This document shows, in pieces, positions 18,652-30,165 of a stretch of 64,000 nucleotides of DNA. The translations under genes and the position numbers were made by a program. The stretch spans positions 1,364,001 through 1,428,000 of the forward strand of contig NZ_CP037953.1 of NCBI RefSeq assembly GCF_009756665.1. The letters are read 5' to 3'. This DNA is from Permianibacter aggregans (GTDB lineage: Bacteria; Pseudomonadota; Gammaproteobacteria; Enterobacterales; Permianibacteraceae). How positions within the stretch are numbered: the first letter of the stretch is position 1; every line of letters begins with the position of its first letter. The notes beneath the pieces were generated by a model that saw nothing but the letters and a program-made list of their open reading frames with translations, was not told where the DNA came from and searched no databases.

Positions 18652-19299
18652 TCAGCCGGCGAGCGGCTGACGGTACAACTGATGCTGCTCAATATAATGA
18701 TAAACCGCTTTCGGCAATCCGGCCGGCTGGCGTCCTTCAGCGAGTTCACAGCGAATCGCGCTGGACGACAGTTCGATTTTCTCCATCGGACAAAAAAAGG
18801 TCTGGCCGTGTTCGCTGGCTCGCACCGATTGCAGCGTATCCGCCGACAACTTCTGGCGCATCTGCCAACGCTGCTGCAAGCTGCTCGACAACTCATCGTG
18901 CTCGCCATCGCGGGCCAGCACGATGAAATGGGCATTGGCGATCAGCGTTTCGCCCTCATGCCAGCGTTCAAGACTGGCGAACGCATCCCAACCAATGATG
19001 AATACCGGCGCGATTTGCAAAGCCTGAAAATGACGCCAAGTGGCAATCGTGTAATGGACACCGGTTTGCTGCAACTCAAACGTATCAACGGCCAAGGATG
19101 CCTGCTCAGCGATCGCCAGTTGCAGCATCGCCAAGCGATGCTCAGCACTGGCGTGGGCGCCGGCCTTGAATGGTGATTGAGACGTCGGCAACAGAAAAAC
19201 GGTTTGACCGCTGGCGTCGGCGACAGTGTGCGCGACACGCAAATGCCCTTGATGCACCGGATCGAAACTGCCGCCAAGCAACAGTCGGATCGATTTCAT
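18652..19299 (-). CDS. nadD: Nicotinate-nucleotide adenylyltransferase
   Basis: A 215-aa enzyme joining ATP and nicotinate mononucleotide to deamido-NAD, the central step of NAD synthesis. The nucleotidyltransferase motif GGSFDPVHQGHLRVA is at residues 9-23 and the C-terminal LSSSAIRCELAEGR replaces the usual ISSTxIR with a conservative variant. Start overlaps the holA stop by 4 bp (ATGA). Confidence 0.96.
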   Translation of the reverse strand: MKSIRLLLGGSFDPVHQGHLRVAHTVADASGQTVFLLPTSQSPFKAGAHASAEHRLAMLQLAIAEQASLAVDTFELQQTGVHYTIATWRHFQALQIAPVFIIGWDAFASLERWHEGETLIANAHFIVLARDGEHDELSSSLQQRWQMRQKLSADTLQSVRASEHGQTFFCPMEKIELSSSAIRCELAEGRQPAGLPKAVYHYIEQHQLYRQPLAG

Positions 19300-20315
19300 G
19301 CCGCCACCTGAAGGCCGGCAATGCGCAACAATAATTGCTCGATAAGCCGCGCCGGATTGTGCTGCAGCACACCTTTCAAGGCTTGATCGATCTGACTCAA
19401 TTGCTGCAGCAGATGCTGAATATCGGCCACACTCAAACGCTTGCAGGCCTGCATGAACGGCCCCTGGCGCTGCCGCCAGACATTGACGGCGCGTAACGCG
19501 TTCGCCGACGACTCACCTCGCGCCAGCAGAAAACGCAATTGCGCCAGTTGTTGCAGATCACGCGCCAACACTCCAGAGAGCGTGCGCATATGGCTTTGCC
19601 CGTCTTCGGCGAGCAAGCCCTGCCACATTCTGAGCACCCGGGCGCTGTCGCCATTAAACGCCAAATCGACGATATCGAATAACTGATAACGGGCGTTTTC
19701 GGAGGCAACGTTGCGGATCTCATCGGCGCTGATCGGCTGCTGACCGTAAAGCAATTTCAATTGCGTCAGCAACTGGCTGCACGCCAGCAAATTACCTTCA
19801 AACCAGTGCAACAATTGTTCGCGGCCAGCGGCATCGATAGTCAGTTGTTCACGCTGCAAACGATCGGCAAGCCAGCGTGGAAACGCCTGCACATCAACCG
19901 TCACGACCGGCACCAGCATGAAACGATCAAGCAAGGCCCGGCACCAGACGGATTCCATTTCCTTGCGCTTCAGCTCGGGCAATACGACGACGGTCAAGGT
20001 ATCGACATCATCGCTCTGCGAGCGCGCCTGCAGAAACTGCTGGCCGTCTTTATTCGGCGTTTGCGAGAAATGGTATTCCTGAATTTTGCGACTGGCGAAT
20101 AGCGAGAAATTGGCCGCGCCCTGATCGAGCGCGGCGAAATCGGTTTGCTTGTCAATCGTGAACACATCGCGCTCGGTGAAGCCCTGCGCTTTCGCCGATT
20201 GACGTATCGTATCGAGCGCTTCTTCACGCAGCAGCAGCTCATCGCCGATCACCACCAGCCCGGCCGGTATCGCCTTGCCGAGCTGAGCGCTCAGCGCACT
20301 CGGGTCAACGCGCAT
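19296..20315 (-). CDS. holA: DNA polymerase III delta subunit
   Basis: A 339-aa clamp-loader subunit that opens the beta clamp. The start is set at the ATG at 20315 (MRVDPSALSAQLGKAIPAGL); an upstream in-frame start would add 49 residues of lptE-shadow sequence that do not look like HolA. Recognised by LVVIGDELLLREEALDTIR, YHFSQTPNKDG and the C-terminal LSQIDQALKG. Overlaps lptE by 11 bp and nadD by 4 bp. Confidence 0.95.
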   Translation of the reverse strand: MRVDPSALSAQLGKAIPAGLVVIGDELLLREEALDTIRQSAKAQGFTERDVFTIDKQTDFAALDQGAANFSLFASRKIQEYHFSQTPNKDGQQFLQARSQSDDVDTLTVVVLPELKRKEMESVWCRALLDRFMLVPVVTVDVQAFPRWLADRLQREQLTIDAAGREQLLHWFEGNLLACSQLLTQLKLLYGQQPISADEIRNVASENARYQLFDIVDLAFNGDSARVLRMWQGLLAEDGQSHMRTLSGVLARDLQQLAQLRFLLARGESSANALRAVNVWRQRQGPFMQACKRLSVADIQHLLQQLSQIDQALKGVLQHNPARLIEQLLLRIAGLQVAA

Positions 20316-20814
20316 CGGCCCGCTTGAGTTCACTGGCTTGATACGACACTTGCCGCAGCAGGCGCGCGGCGATTTCGCGCTGCATTTCGCGCACCAGCAG
20401 CGCTTCTTCTTCGGCCTTGCCAAGCAAGTCGGTATTGTCGAAGTTGTATTCACGCCGGGCATCGACGCTGCGCGGCTGCTGATCGCTCAGCTGATTCAGT
20501 GCGCCGAGTTTGAACGTTACGGTCAGAATCAATTCGTAATCCTGGGCACGGCCAAATTCGCCAACGGTTTGCGTACGACGGGTCAGGCGCGCATTATCGA
20601 TACGCAGCAGAACTTCTGCCGCGTCAGCCGAGTCGACCAACGTCATCTCGGTTTGCTCAATGCTTTCCTGAATGGTCAGCAACAGCGATTCTTCCGTTGC
20701 CGGCGCCTCGACAAACACTTTCGCGTCCTCAAGGCCCGGCAGCGAACCGCGCAGACGAAAACCGCAGGCCGTCAGCAGCAACAATGCCGAAACGATCAGC
20801 AGCGTTCTTTTCAT
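20305..20814 (-). CDS. lptE: LPS-assembly lipoprotein LptE
   Basis: An outer-membrane lipoprotein that plugs the LptD barrel for lipopolysaccharide export. With the ATG at 20814 the protein starts MKRTLLIVSALLLLTACGF, a classic lipoprotein signal with lipobox LLTAC, followed by FRLRGSLPGLEDAKVFVE typical of LptE. An alternative ATG at 20841 overlaps the leuS stop by 4 bp and would add nine residues. Length about 169 aa, normal for the family. Confidence 0.93.
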   Translation of the reverse strand: MKRTLLIVSALLLLTACGFRLRGSLPGLEDAKVFVEAPATEESLLLTIQESIEQTEMTLVDSADAAEVLLRIDNARLTRRTQTVGEFGRAQDYELILTVTFKLGALNQLSDQQPRSVDARREYNFDNTDLLGKAEEEALLVREMQREIAARLLRQVSYQASELKRADAR

Positions 20815-20837
20815 GCCACATCCGTTCATGCCGCCAC

Positions 20838-23438
<2,601 letters not shown>

Positions 23439-23549
23439 CTACGCCTGAAACTGAAAGGTTGAGTTATTCGATGATGTCGCCGCCACCGGCGACCGCCCGA
23501 AAGCCGGGCAAATTAGTGATGAAGGTCGCCGTAAACCGGGCTCGCTGCC

Positions 23550-23582
23550 GTTACACTGCCGACGCCGGGCGCGCAGTGTAAC
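23550..23582. promoter_or_regulatory. Perfect 10-bp inverted repeat between leuS and the ElyC-like gene
   Basis: GTTACACTGC at 23550-23559 is exactly complementary to GCAGTGTAAC at 23573-23582, with a GC-rich 13-base spacer. It sits in the 262-bp divergent gap, 115 bp from leuS and 116 bp from the plus-strand gene. No T-run follows on either strand, which argues for an operator, a leader hairpin or a small repeat rather than a terminator. The rest of the gap shows no gene. Confidence 0.45.
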
Positions 23583-23697
23583 GCATGCCCGCCGCGCTCG
23601 CCTTGCCAGTGTTAAGCTTACCGTAGGCCGGGCCGCCGGTGCTATGCGCCGGTTCGCGCCAAACCCGAATTTCAGCCACTTTGCGACGATAAACATC

Positions 23698-24471
23698 ATG
23701 CATTGGGACATCATTGCCATCTACACCGTGAAATTGCTGTTGTTGCCACCGGGCATCAACCTGCTGTTGATTCTGCTGGCGTTTTGGGTTGGACGCTGGT
23801 CGCGGGCACTGTCGATTGCTCTATTCTCATTGAGCCTGGCAACGCTGTACGCCTTCAGTACCCCTTTCGTTGCCCAGGGGCTGGTGTCTCAGCTGCAACC
23901 CACGACGGCGCTGCGCCTGAGCCTGCAGGCCGCCGATCAGAAAGATACCGCGATTGTTGTGTTGGCTGGTGGCCGCCGCAACGCCGCGCCGGAATTCGAT
24001 GACATCGACACGGTCAGCCCGCGCACGCTGGAGCGGCTGCGCTACGCCGCCCGCTTGCAACGGCAAACGCATCTGCCTGTGCTATTGAGTGGCGGCAAGG
24101 TATTCGGCGAATCGACTGCCGAAGCGGTGCTGATGAACGACAGCTTTATCAGCGATTTTCGCGGCGCCCCGCACTGGCTGGAAACCAAGAGCCGTAACAC
24201 CCGCGAAAACGCCGAGTATTCGGCAAAGATTCTGAAAGAGAATAATATTTCGACGATTTATCTGGTCACCGATGCGACTCACATGCCACGCGCCCAATAC
24301 TGGTTCGAGCAACACAGCCTGAAAGTGATCCCGGCGCCAACCGGCTTCAACCGCGATGGCAGCGGCAACATCGGCCCGCTGGCATGGGTGCCGAATGCCA
24401 GGGCATTGGAGATGAGCAGCAATGTGTTGCATGAACGGCTCGGATTGCTCTGGGCGACGATGACCGGCTAA
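23698..24471 (+). CDS. YdcF/ElyC-like DUF218 envelope protein
   Basis: A protein of about 257 aa with two hydrophobic N-terminal segments (about residues 10-27 and 33-52) and a DUF218 domain (TAIVVLAGGRRNAAPEF, LPVLLSGGKVFGES, LETKSRNTRENAEYSAKIL, VTDATHMPRAQYWF). E. coli ElyC of the same fold affects envelope and peptidoglycan biogenesis. ATG at 23698 (MHWDIIAIYTVK) is preferred to an in-frame upstream start at 23644, since the extra 18 residues are not membrane-like. Stand-alone; an interrupted repeat element follows 10 bp later. Confidence 0.85.
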   Translation: MHWDIIAIYTVKLLLLPPGINLLLILLAFWVGRWSRALSIALFSLSLATLYAFSTPFVAQGLVSQLQPTTALRLSLQAADQKDTAIVVLAGGRRNAAPEFDDIDTVSPRTLERLRYAARLQRQTHLPVLLSGGKVFGESTAEAVLMNDSFISDFRGAPHWLETKSRNTRENAEYSAKILKENNISTIYLVTDATHMPRAQYWFEQHSLKVIPAPTGFNRDGSGNIGPLAWVPNARALEMSSNVLHERLGLLWATMTG

Positions 24472-24497
24472 GAAGCCAAAGTAGGTTCGGATTTATC

Positions 24498-25800
24498 CTG
24501 AGGGATCCCCACGAATTTATGCATATTCGACCTTCGTCATATCCTGTAATGCTTGTCGCATAAGGGCAAGACGGAAGGTAAATCTGTTGCGCACGACGTT
24601 CCATCCCAGTTTCAGCGCCGAGAGCACGCGCCGTTTCGTCTCGGTGTTGGCTTGGTAGTCTTTCTGCATTTGCTGCGATTCGGCGTAACGACCGATCACC
24701 GTCAAGGTAAACAACGCCACCGCCGCCACGATTAACAGGTTTTCGATCTTGTGCCTCAGATAACTGCGCATTTCCTCGAAGCGCCACCCCAAATGGGATT
24801 TGGTGTCGCGGAAGCTTTCTTCGATTTTCATCCGCTGTTTATAGATGGCCACTATCTCCTGACTGCTCAAGTCGGACAGCGAGTCTGAGCTGGCCAACAC
24901 CCAGGGTTCCTTTGCCCGCCGCTTCGCTTTCAGCACATTGGCATCCCGGCTGACAGCACGGTGCCGGTGTCGTTTGCTGTCGGTCGATTTGCTTTTATAC
25001 AGGTGCAACGTACAACGGTGAGGATGGGTTTTGGCAAGCCGCACATCGCCAATCCGGCGCGCTATTGCCGTGGCGGTTTCATGCAAGGTCTGACAGGCTT
25101 GCCAGTCCTTGTCCAACCGCTTTTGGTAGCAAACTTGGCCTCGGATTCGGGCCACCCAATGCCAACCGTGCTTTTCAATCGCTTTGAACCAAGGATTGCG
25201 AAAGCCGGCATCCATGACCAGAATGGGCACACTTCCCGCTGGCAGGATCTGAGCCAGGTTTGCCAGCACCGTTTTCATGGTCTTGGCTTTGTCCATGCGC
25301 CCGCGCCTGTACACTTCTTCATAAATGGCGAGCGCGCGTCCTTTTTGAGTGCCGCCACCCGTAATACGTATTGCTCACTACCGGGATGCACTTGACTCCA
25401 GTCCAGCAGCAACAGCGGTCGAGTTTGCGTGCCTGGCAGGAAATGAGCAAGCCATGCATAGAGCGGCGTCCGCTCGCTGTGCAGATGGCGGTTATCCATC
25501 AGCCGGTCGACCGTTTTGATCGCGTGCTTGACCGAACCGCCGTTGGCCAAGCGCCGCCCGAGCGCTGCGATACCCACGACCCGATAGAGGCAAGACGTCG
25601 CCACCACGGCACTCAAAATCGCGCGCCGCGCACTGTGCATCCGCGGTAGCCAATCACTCAGCCAATCGTTTACCATCTTTCGCACAAACACGATTGCTCT
25701 CTCCGATTCCGTTTGGTTTCGTCACCGGATCTGATCGGCTGCAATCGTGTTTGTTCCATAATCCCTTGAATTTTTTCGGCTTTTCGTGGGGATTCCTCAG
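24498..25800 (-). mobile_element. IS4-family (IS10-like) insertion sequence
   Basis: A 1303-bp element with terminal inverted repeats CTGAGGGATCCCCACGAA (left) and CTGAGGAATCCCCACGAA (right, reverse complement), 17 of 18 matching. The 8-bp GATTTATC directly flanks both ends (24490-24497, 25801-25808); one more base may belong to the duplication since IS4 elements usually make 9 bp. Carries one transposase gene, on the minus strand, split in two frames. Confidence 0.88.
24517..25691 (-). pseudogene. IS4-family transposase, split by a -1 frame change
   Basis: Two overlapping frames encode one DDE transposase. The upstream part (25691 to 25275) has the first Asp in LLLLDWSQVHPGS; the downstream part (25314 to 24517) has the second Asp in PILVMDAGFRNPWF and the YREK-type motif YKQRMKIEESFRDTKSHLGW. 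The join falls at CTCAAAAAGGAC, where moving back one base after AAAAAG restores LKKGRALAIYEEVYRRGR. Either one A is missing from the run, which would disable the gene, or a -1 slip at AAAAAG makes the full protein. Start is GTG at 25691 or ATG five codons later. Confidence 0.82.
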
Positions 25801-25912
25801 GATTTATCCGGACATCCGGAAGCGACGCACAATTGTCCGGCCATTGTGCGAATAAATTCGCACCTACCTCGCTTCTCAGTAATTCGCATCGACACGTAAC
25901 CGGGCAGCATGC

Positions 25913-28900
25913 TCAATGATGGCGTTGCAGCATGGCCATGACATCGTTGGCGGGCAACGGCTTCGACAGCCAGTAGCCCTGCAATTCTTCGCAACCTTCT
26001 TCGCGCAGGAAATGCAATTGTTCACTGGTTTCGACGCCTTCGGCGACAACGGTCAGTTTCAAGGAATGCGCCATCGCGATGATGGTGCGGATGATCGTCG
26101 CGTCGTCTTCATCGACGGTGATGTCACGGACAAACGCTTTGTCGATTTTGATCGTGTCGATCGGCAGACGCCGCAAATAGGACAACGACGAATAGCCGGT
26201 GCCGAAATCGTCGACGGCCAAGCGCACGCCCATCGCACGTATCGCGTTCAATCGCCCGACAGCTTGCGCAGCATTGGTCATGACCAGGCTTTCGGTCAAT
26301 TCCAGATGCAGCCATTTCGGATCGAGTTGATAGCCGTTCAGAATCTGCTGAATCTGTTGCGACAAATCACCATGCATCAATTGTCGGATCGATAAGTTGA
26401 CAGCGATCGGCACCATTGGCAATTCGACTTGCTGTTGCCAATCTGATAATTGCTGACAGGCATGACGCAACACCCATTCGCCGATCGGAATAATCAGACC
26501 GGTATCTTCCGCCAGCGGAATGAATTCATCAGGCGGAATCGAACCAAGCTCGGCACTACGCCAACGTAGCAGCGCTTCAAGCCCCGTGATTTGCCCGCTG
26601 GCGATATTCATTTTTGGCTGGTAATGCAGCGTGAACTCATCGCGCTCCAGCGCTTTGCGTAAGGCCGATTCCAGTGTGATGCGCCGGCGCATCGCTTCGT
26701 TCATCGCCGAAACGAAAAACTGGAAATTGTTCCGGCCCTGTTCTTTGGCGTGATACATCGCCATGTCAGCGTTTTTCAATAGCGTCGCGGTGTCGTCGCC
26801 ATCATCCGGGTAAACCGAAATACCAATCGACGGCGAAATCACCACTTCATGACCGCCCAGATCAAACGGTTTCTCGCAGGCTTTCAGAATCTTGCCGGCA
26901 ACGACACCAACCGACTCTACGGTCACGATGTCTTCCAACATGACGGTGAATTCGTCGCCCCCCAAGCGCGCAACCGTATCTTCTTCACGGACATTGGCTC
27001 GCAAACGATTAGCGACTTGTTTGAGCAACAAATCACCGGCGGAGTGACCGAGCGAATCGTTGATTTGCTTGAAGCGGTCGAGATCCAAAAACAGCAGCGC
27101 CACACGTTGCTGATTGCGCCGGGCATGAGCAATGGCATGACGCAGGCGTTCGTTGAACAGGGTGCGATTGGGCAGACTGGTCAGCGTGTCGTAACTGGCC
27201 AACTGCCGCAGCTCCTCTTCCTGCCGGCGCTTATCCGATACGTCCTTCATCGTACCGGCCATGCGCAGCGGGTGGCCGGCATCATCGCGTTCGACGACCC
27301 GGCCGCGATCGAGCACCCAAATCCAGCGACCTTGCGCATCCTGCAAGCGGTATTCGGTTTCGAAACTGTCGGTTTCGCCAGCGAGGTGTCGTTTCAACGC
27401 GGCCAGCGCGCGCGGCGCATCGTCCGGATGCAGTTTGTTTTCCAGCCAGGCGATCGATTGCTCCATGTCCTGTTCCGGTAACCCGAGCAAACGGTCGACA
27501 CCAGAGCGATGCAATTCGCCGGTTGCGACGTTCCAGTCCCAGAGTGCGTCACCGCTACCCCATAGCGCCCATTTCAGCCGCTGCTCGTTCAGCCGTATCG
27601 TTTCGGCAGCCGACATGCGCTCGCGGCTGCGCCGATACATGGACCAGGCCCAAAAGCTGAGCATCGCCAGCAGGGTGACCGCGTAAACGGTCTTCGACCA
27701 AGCATTCCACCACCACGGTGCGCGCACCTGAATGTCGATTTGCAAAGGCTTCGATGACCAGACGCCGTCATGATTGCGGGCCATGATTTCCAGCGTGTAG
27801 TTGCCGGCATCAAGATTGGAATACACCGCTTCCCGGCGCGTGCCGGACTCAATCCAGCGCTCGTCCAAACCCAACAAACGATAACGGTATTGAATGCGGT
27901 GAGAAGCAACGTAATCGATGCCAGCCCATTGCAACGTCAGCACCCTCTGCTCGAAATCGAAACTGATCGTTTGCTGTTTCTCGCCGAGCAGAATTACTTC
28001 TGGTTGACTGCCGACCTGATATGACACCAGATGCATCGGCACATCTTTCAACTCCGGTTGAATTTGCTCCGGTGTGAAAATATTGAAACCGCGTACACCA
28101 CCGAACAGAAATTCGCCGCGCCGATTGACGAACGCCGAGCCGCCGTTGAATTCATTGCTTTGCAAACCGTCAAAGCGGTCGTACTGGGTGGCACTGACTT
28201 CATGGCGATCGAAACGGATCAGGCCCTGATTCGAGCTAAGCCAAAGCATGCCGAGTTTGTCTTCGCGCACGGCATAAATGGTGTTGTCCGGCAGGCCATC
28301 TTCTTTGCTGTAACGGGTGAATTGCAATTCCTTGGCACGTCGATCGTGCACGCGGCAAAGCCCGGAATGGGTGCCGAGCCAAATGGTGCCGCCGGCATCC
28401 TGATAAACATCGCGAACGACATTGCCGCACAAACTGTTCGGGTCTTGCTGATCGTGCCGATAGCGCTGCCACTCACCATCGGGCAGCAATCGATTCAGGC
28501 CGTTAAGCGTGCCGACCCAGAGCGTGTTGTCGCTATCGCGAAACAATGAGAACACCGCGTTATGGGTCAAGGCGTTGGCGCTATGAAAATGGGCATCGAT
28601 GCGCTCCCAATCACGAATCTTGAACAGCCCGTTGGTGGTACCGGCCCAAATCGTGCCGTCGGCATCGCGCCAAACACTGCGCACATCGGTACGCGCCGCG
28701 CCGAGCACATCGGCGTTGAAGCGCCGGGCTTTGAGTGTCGGCGAATGCGTGTACTCAAACAAACCGAAATTACTGGCCAGCAACATGGCCTGATCGTTTA
28801 TCGGGAAAATATCCTGAACCCGGAACACTTCGTTGCGGACATCTTCGGGCAGCGCCTGCTTCAGCACTTCAGTGTGGTAAACGTAGCGATTTTCCGACGG

Positions 28901-30079
28901 CACCAAGTGCTTCAATCCACCGCCGTCCATGCCCAGCCAAATGCGATCAGCTTGGTCCTGATAAAGGCTGCGGATATGGTTGCGGTTGCCCTCGTCCATG
29001 GTGCCGCTGTATTCACGGTACAACGCGAACCGATCAGCACCGGAATACGCCCGGCCGAGTCCGCGCAACGCGGTACCGGCCCAGAGCAGGCCGTTCGGGT
29101 CGAGCATCAGGCTGCGCACCCACATATCCGGCAGGCTGTACGGGTCGGAAGGATGAGTGACGATATGGGTAAAGCGCTTCTCGACCCGCTCGAACAGCAG
29201 CAAACCGGCGCTCTGCATACTGAACCAGATTTCGCCGTCATTGCTGCCGGTGATGGCAATGACCGGCATCTGGTTCAACAACGGGTGCTGGATGCGTTCA
29301 ATGCTGCTGGGGCGATTCATGTCGACGACGTAAGCACCGGCCTCGGTGCCGACCCAGAGCATGTCGTCATGAGACCACAGCGAATACACGACACTGGGAA
29401 TTTGGCCGGCGCCTATGGAGCGTTCCTGGTTATCCACATCGACATGGCGCAAGCCGCCGCCGCGGGTCGCCAGATATACGCCGCCCCGGCCATCCGGCAC
29501 CATCGCCATGATCTGTTGGCCTTTCGGGCCCAAATTGTTCAGTGTGATCGGATCATTACCGCTCGGCATCGTGGCGCGCATCAGTCCGGCATCGGTGGCC
29601 AGCCAGAGCTGCTGGCCTTCGATGAAAAATGCCCTGATCGAGGCTTGAGTACCTTTCAGATCATTCAGCGGCGCCGGCACCGGCAGGAACTGGCCGAGCT
29701 CGATATCGAACAGCAACATACCTTCGGAGTTGGTGCCGATCCAGAGCCGGCGCAGACTGTCTTCGAACAGCGTGGTGAAATAACGGGTGGTCAGGTGTTC
29801 GGTATGTTCATTGCCGGCGGCGTCAAGCAAATCGATTAACCGATAGCCGTCGAAGCGTTGCAGACTGGCTTGGGTGGCAATCCAGACGAAGCCGCGCGAA
29901 TCGCGCATCATGGTGTTGACGGTGTTCTGGGCCAGACCCGTTTCGGTATCGAGCACGTCGAACACCATCGTGTTGCCGGCTGACCAGGCCGGTCGCGCGC
30001 ACCACAACAGCAGCAATGTGAAAAAAACAAATACGCGCTTCACGCCTGGCTTCGTTTTGAATTGGTCTGGTTTAAGCAT
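25913..30079 (-). CDS. Reg_prop / Y_Y_Y sensor with PAS, GGDEF and EAL domains
   Basis: A 1388-aa membrane sensor for cyclic-di-GMP. Order: signal peptide (1-33); about fourteen Reg_prop beta-propeller blades (about 40-700, repeated units such as IWLGMDGGGLKHL and LWVGTLNGLNRLLPDG); Y_Y_Y domain (about 720-790); one transmembrane helix near 800; PAS/PAC (about 840-945); GGDEF (LGGDEF near 1043) with an RxxD product-inhibition site (REED) five residues before it; EAL (GLEALLRW near 1166, DDFGTGYSSLSYLRRLP). Both catalytic motifs look intact, so it could make or degrade the messenger. The propeller suggests sensing of a polysaccharide or periplasmic ligand; the ligand is unknown. Confidence 0.93.
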   Translation of the reverse strand: MLKPDQFKTKPGVKRVFVFFTLLLLWCARPAWSAGNTMVFDVLDTETGLAQNTVNTMMRDSRGFVWIATQASLQRFDGYRLIDLLDAAGNEHTEHLTTRYFTTLFEDSLRRLWIGTNSEGMLLFDIELGQFLPVPAPLNDLKGTQASIRAFFIEGQQLWLATDAGLMRATMPSGNDPITLNNLGPKGQQIMAMVPDGRGGVYLATRGGGLRHVDVDNQERSIGAGQIPSVVYSLWSHDDMLWVGTEAGAYVVDMNRPSSIERIQHPLLNQMPVIAITGSNDGEIWFSMQSAGLLLFERVEKRFTHIVTHPSDPYSLPDMWVRSLMLDPNGLLWAGTALRGLGRAYSGADRFALYREYSGTMDEGNRNHIRSLYQDQADRIWLGMDGGGLKHLVPSENRYVYHTEVLKQALPEDVRNEVFRVQDIFPINDQAMLLASNFGLFEYTHSPTLKARRFNADVLGAARTDVRSVWRDADGTIWAGTTNGLFKIRDWERIDAHFHSANALTHNAVFSLFRDSDNTLWVGTLNGLNRLLPDGEWQRYRHDQQDPNSLCGNVVRDVYQDAGGTIWLGTHSGLCRVHDRRAKELQFTRYSKEDGLPDNTIYAVREDKLGMLWLSSNQGLIRFDRHEVSATQYDRFDGLQSNEFNGGSAFVNRRGEFLFGGVRGFNIFTPEQIQPELKDVPMHLVSYQVGSQPEVILLGEKQQTISFDFEQRVLTLQWAGIDYVASHRIQYRYRLLGLDERWIESGTRREAVYSNLDAGNYTLEIMARNHDGVWSSKPLQIDIQVRAPWWWNAWSKTVYAVTLLAMLSFWAWSMYRRSRERMSAAETIRLNEQRLKWALWGSGDALWDWNVATGELHRSGVDRLLGLPEQDMEQSIAWLENKLHPDDAPRALAALKRHLAGETDSFETEYRLQDAQGRWIWVLDRGRVVERDDAGHPLRMAGTMKDVSDKRRQEEELRQLASYDTLTSLPNRTLFNERLRHAIAHARRNQQRVALLFLDLDRFKQINDSLGHSAGDLLLKQVANRLRANVREEDTVARLGGDEFTVMLEDIVTVESVGVVAGKILKACEKPFDLGGHEVVISPSIGISVYPDDGDDTATLLKNADMAMYHAKEQGRNNFQFFVSAMNEAMRRRITLESALRKALERDEFTLHYQPKMNIASGQITGLEALLRWRSAELGSIPPDEFIPLAEDTGLIIPIGEWVLRHACQQLSDWQQQVELPMVPIAVNLSIRQLMHGDLSQQIQQILNGYQLDPKWLHLELTESLVMTNAAQAVGRLNAIRAMGVRLAVDDFGTGYSSLSYLRRLPIDTIKIDKAFVRDITVDEDDATIIRTIIAMAHSLKLTVVAEGVETSEQLHFLREEGCEELQGYWLSKPLPANDVMAMLQRHH

Positions 30080-30165
30080 AGACGGGCGTGCGAGCGCTTG
30101 TCGCGCCGAAAGCGCCAGCGGCCAGCATTTTTATTCGTATTTGCCGGCTTTTCTGCTGATTTTGC

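Larger units (their letters stand above)
24481..25867. repeat. Short inverted-repeat element split by the IS4-family insertion
   Basis: GTAGGTTCGGATTTATCCGG begins at 24481 if the IS and one target copy are removed, and the reverse complement of 25846-25867 reads GTAGGTGCGAATTTATTCGC. The two arms match at about 18 of 22 positions. The reconstructed element is about 80 bp, a REP- or MITE-like hairpin, broken by the IS at GATTTATC. No coding sequence is present in 25801-25912. Confidence 0.6.

Noticed and set aside
23439-23720. 93-codon minus-strand ORF upstream of leuS
   Set aside because: Arg/Ala-rich composition typical of GC-rich non-coding frames, no family resemblance, covers the divergent promoter gap and the palindrome.
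28562-29839. 425-codon plus-strand ORF
   Set aside because: Shadow of the propeller-sensor gene; no coherent domain and a real multidomain protein lies opposite.
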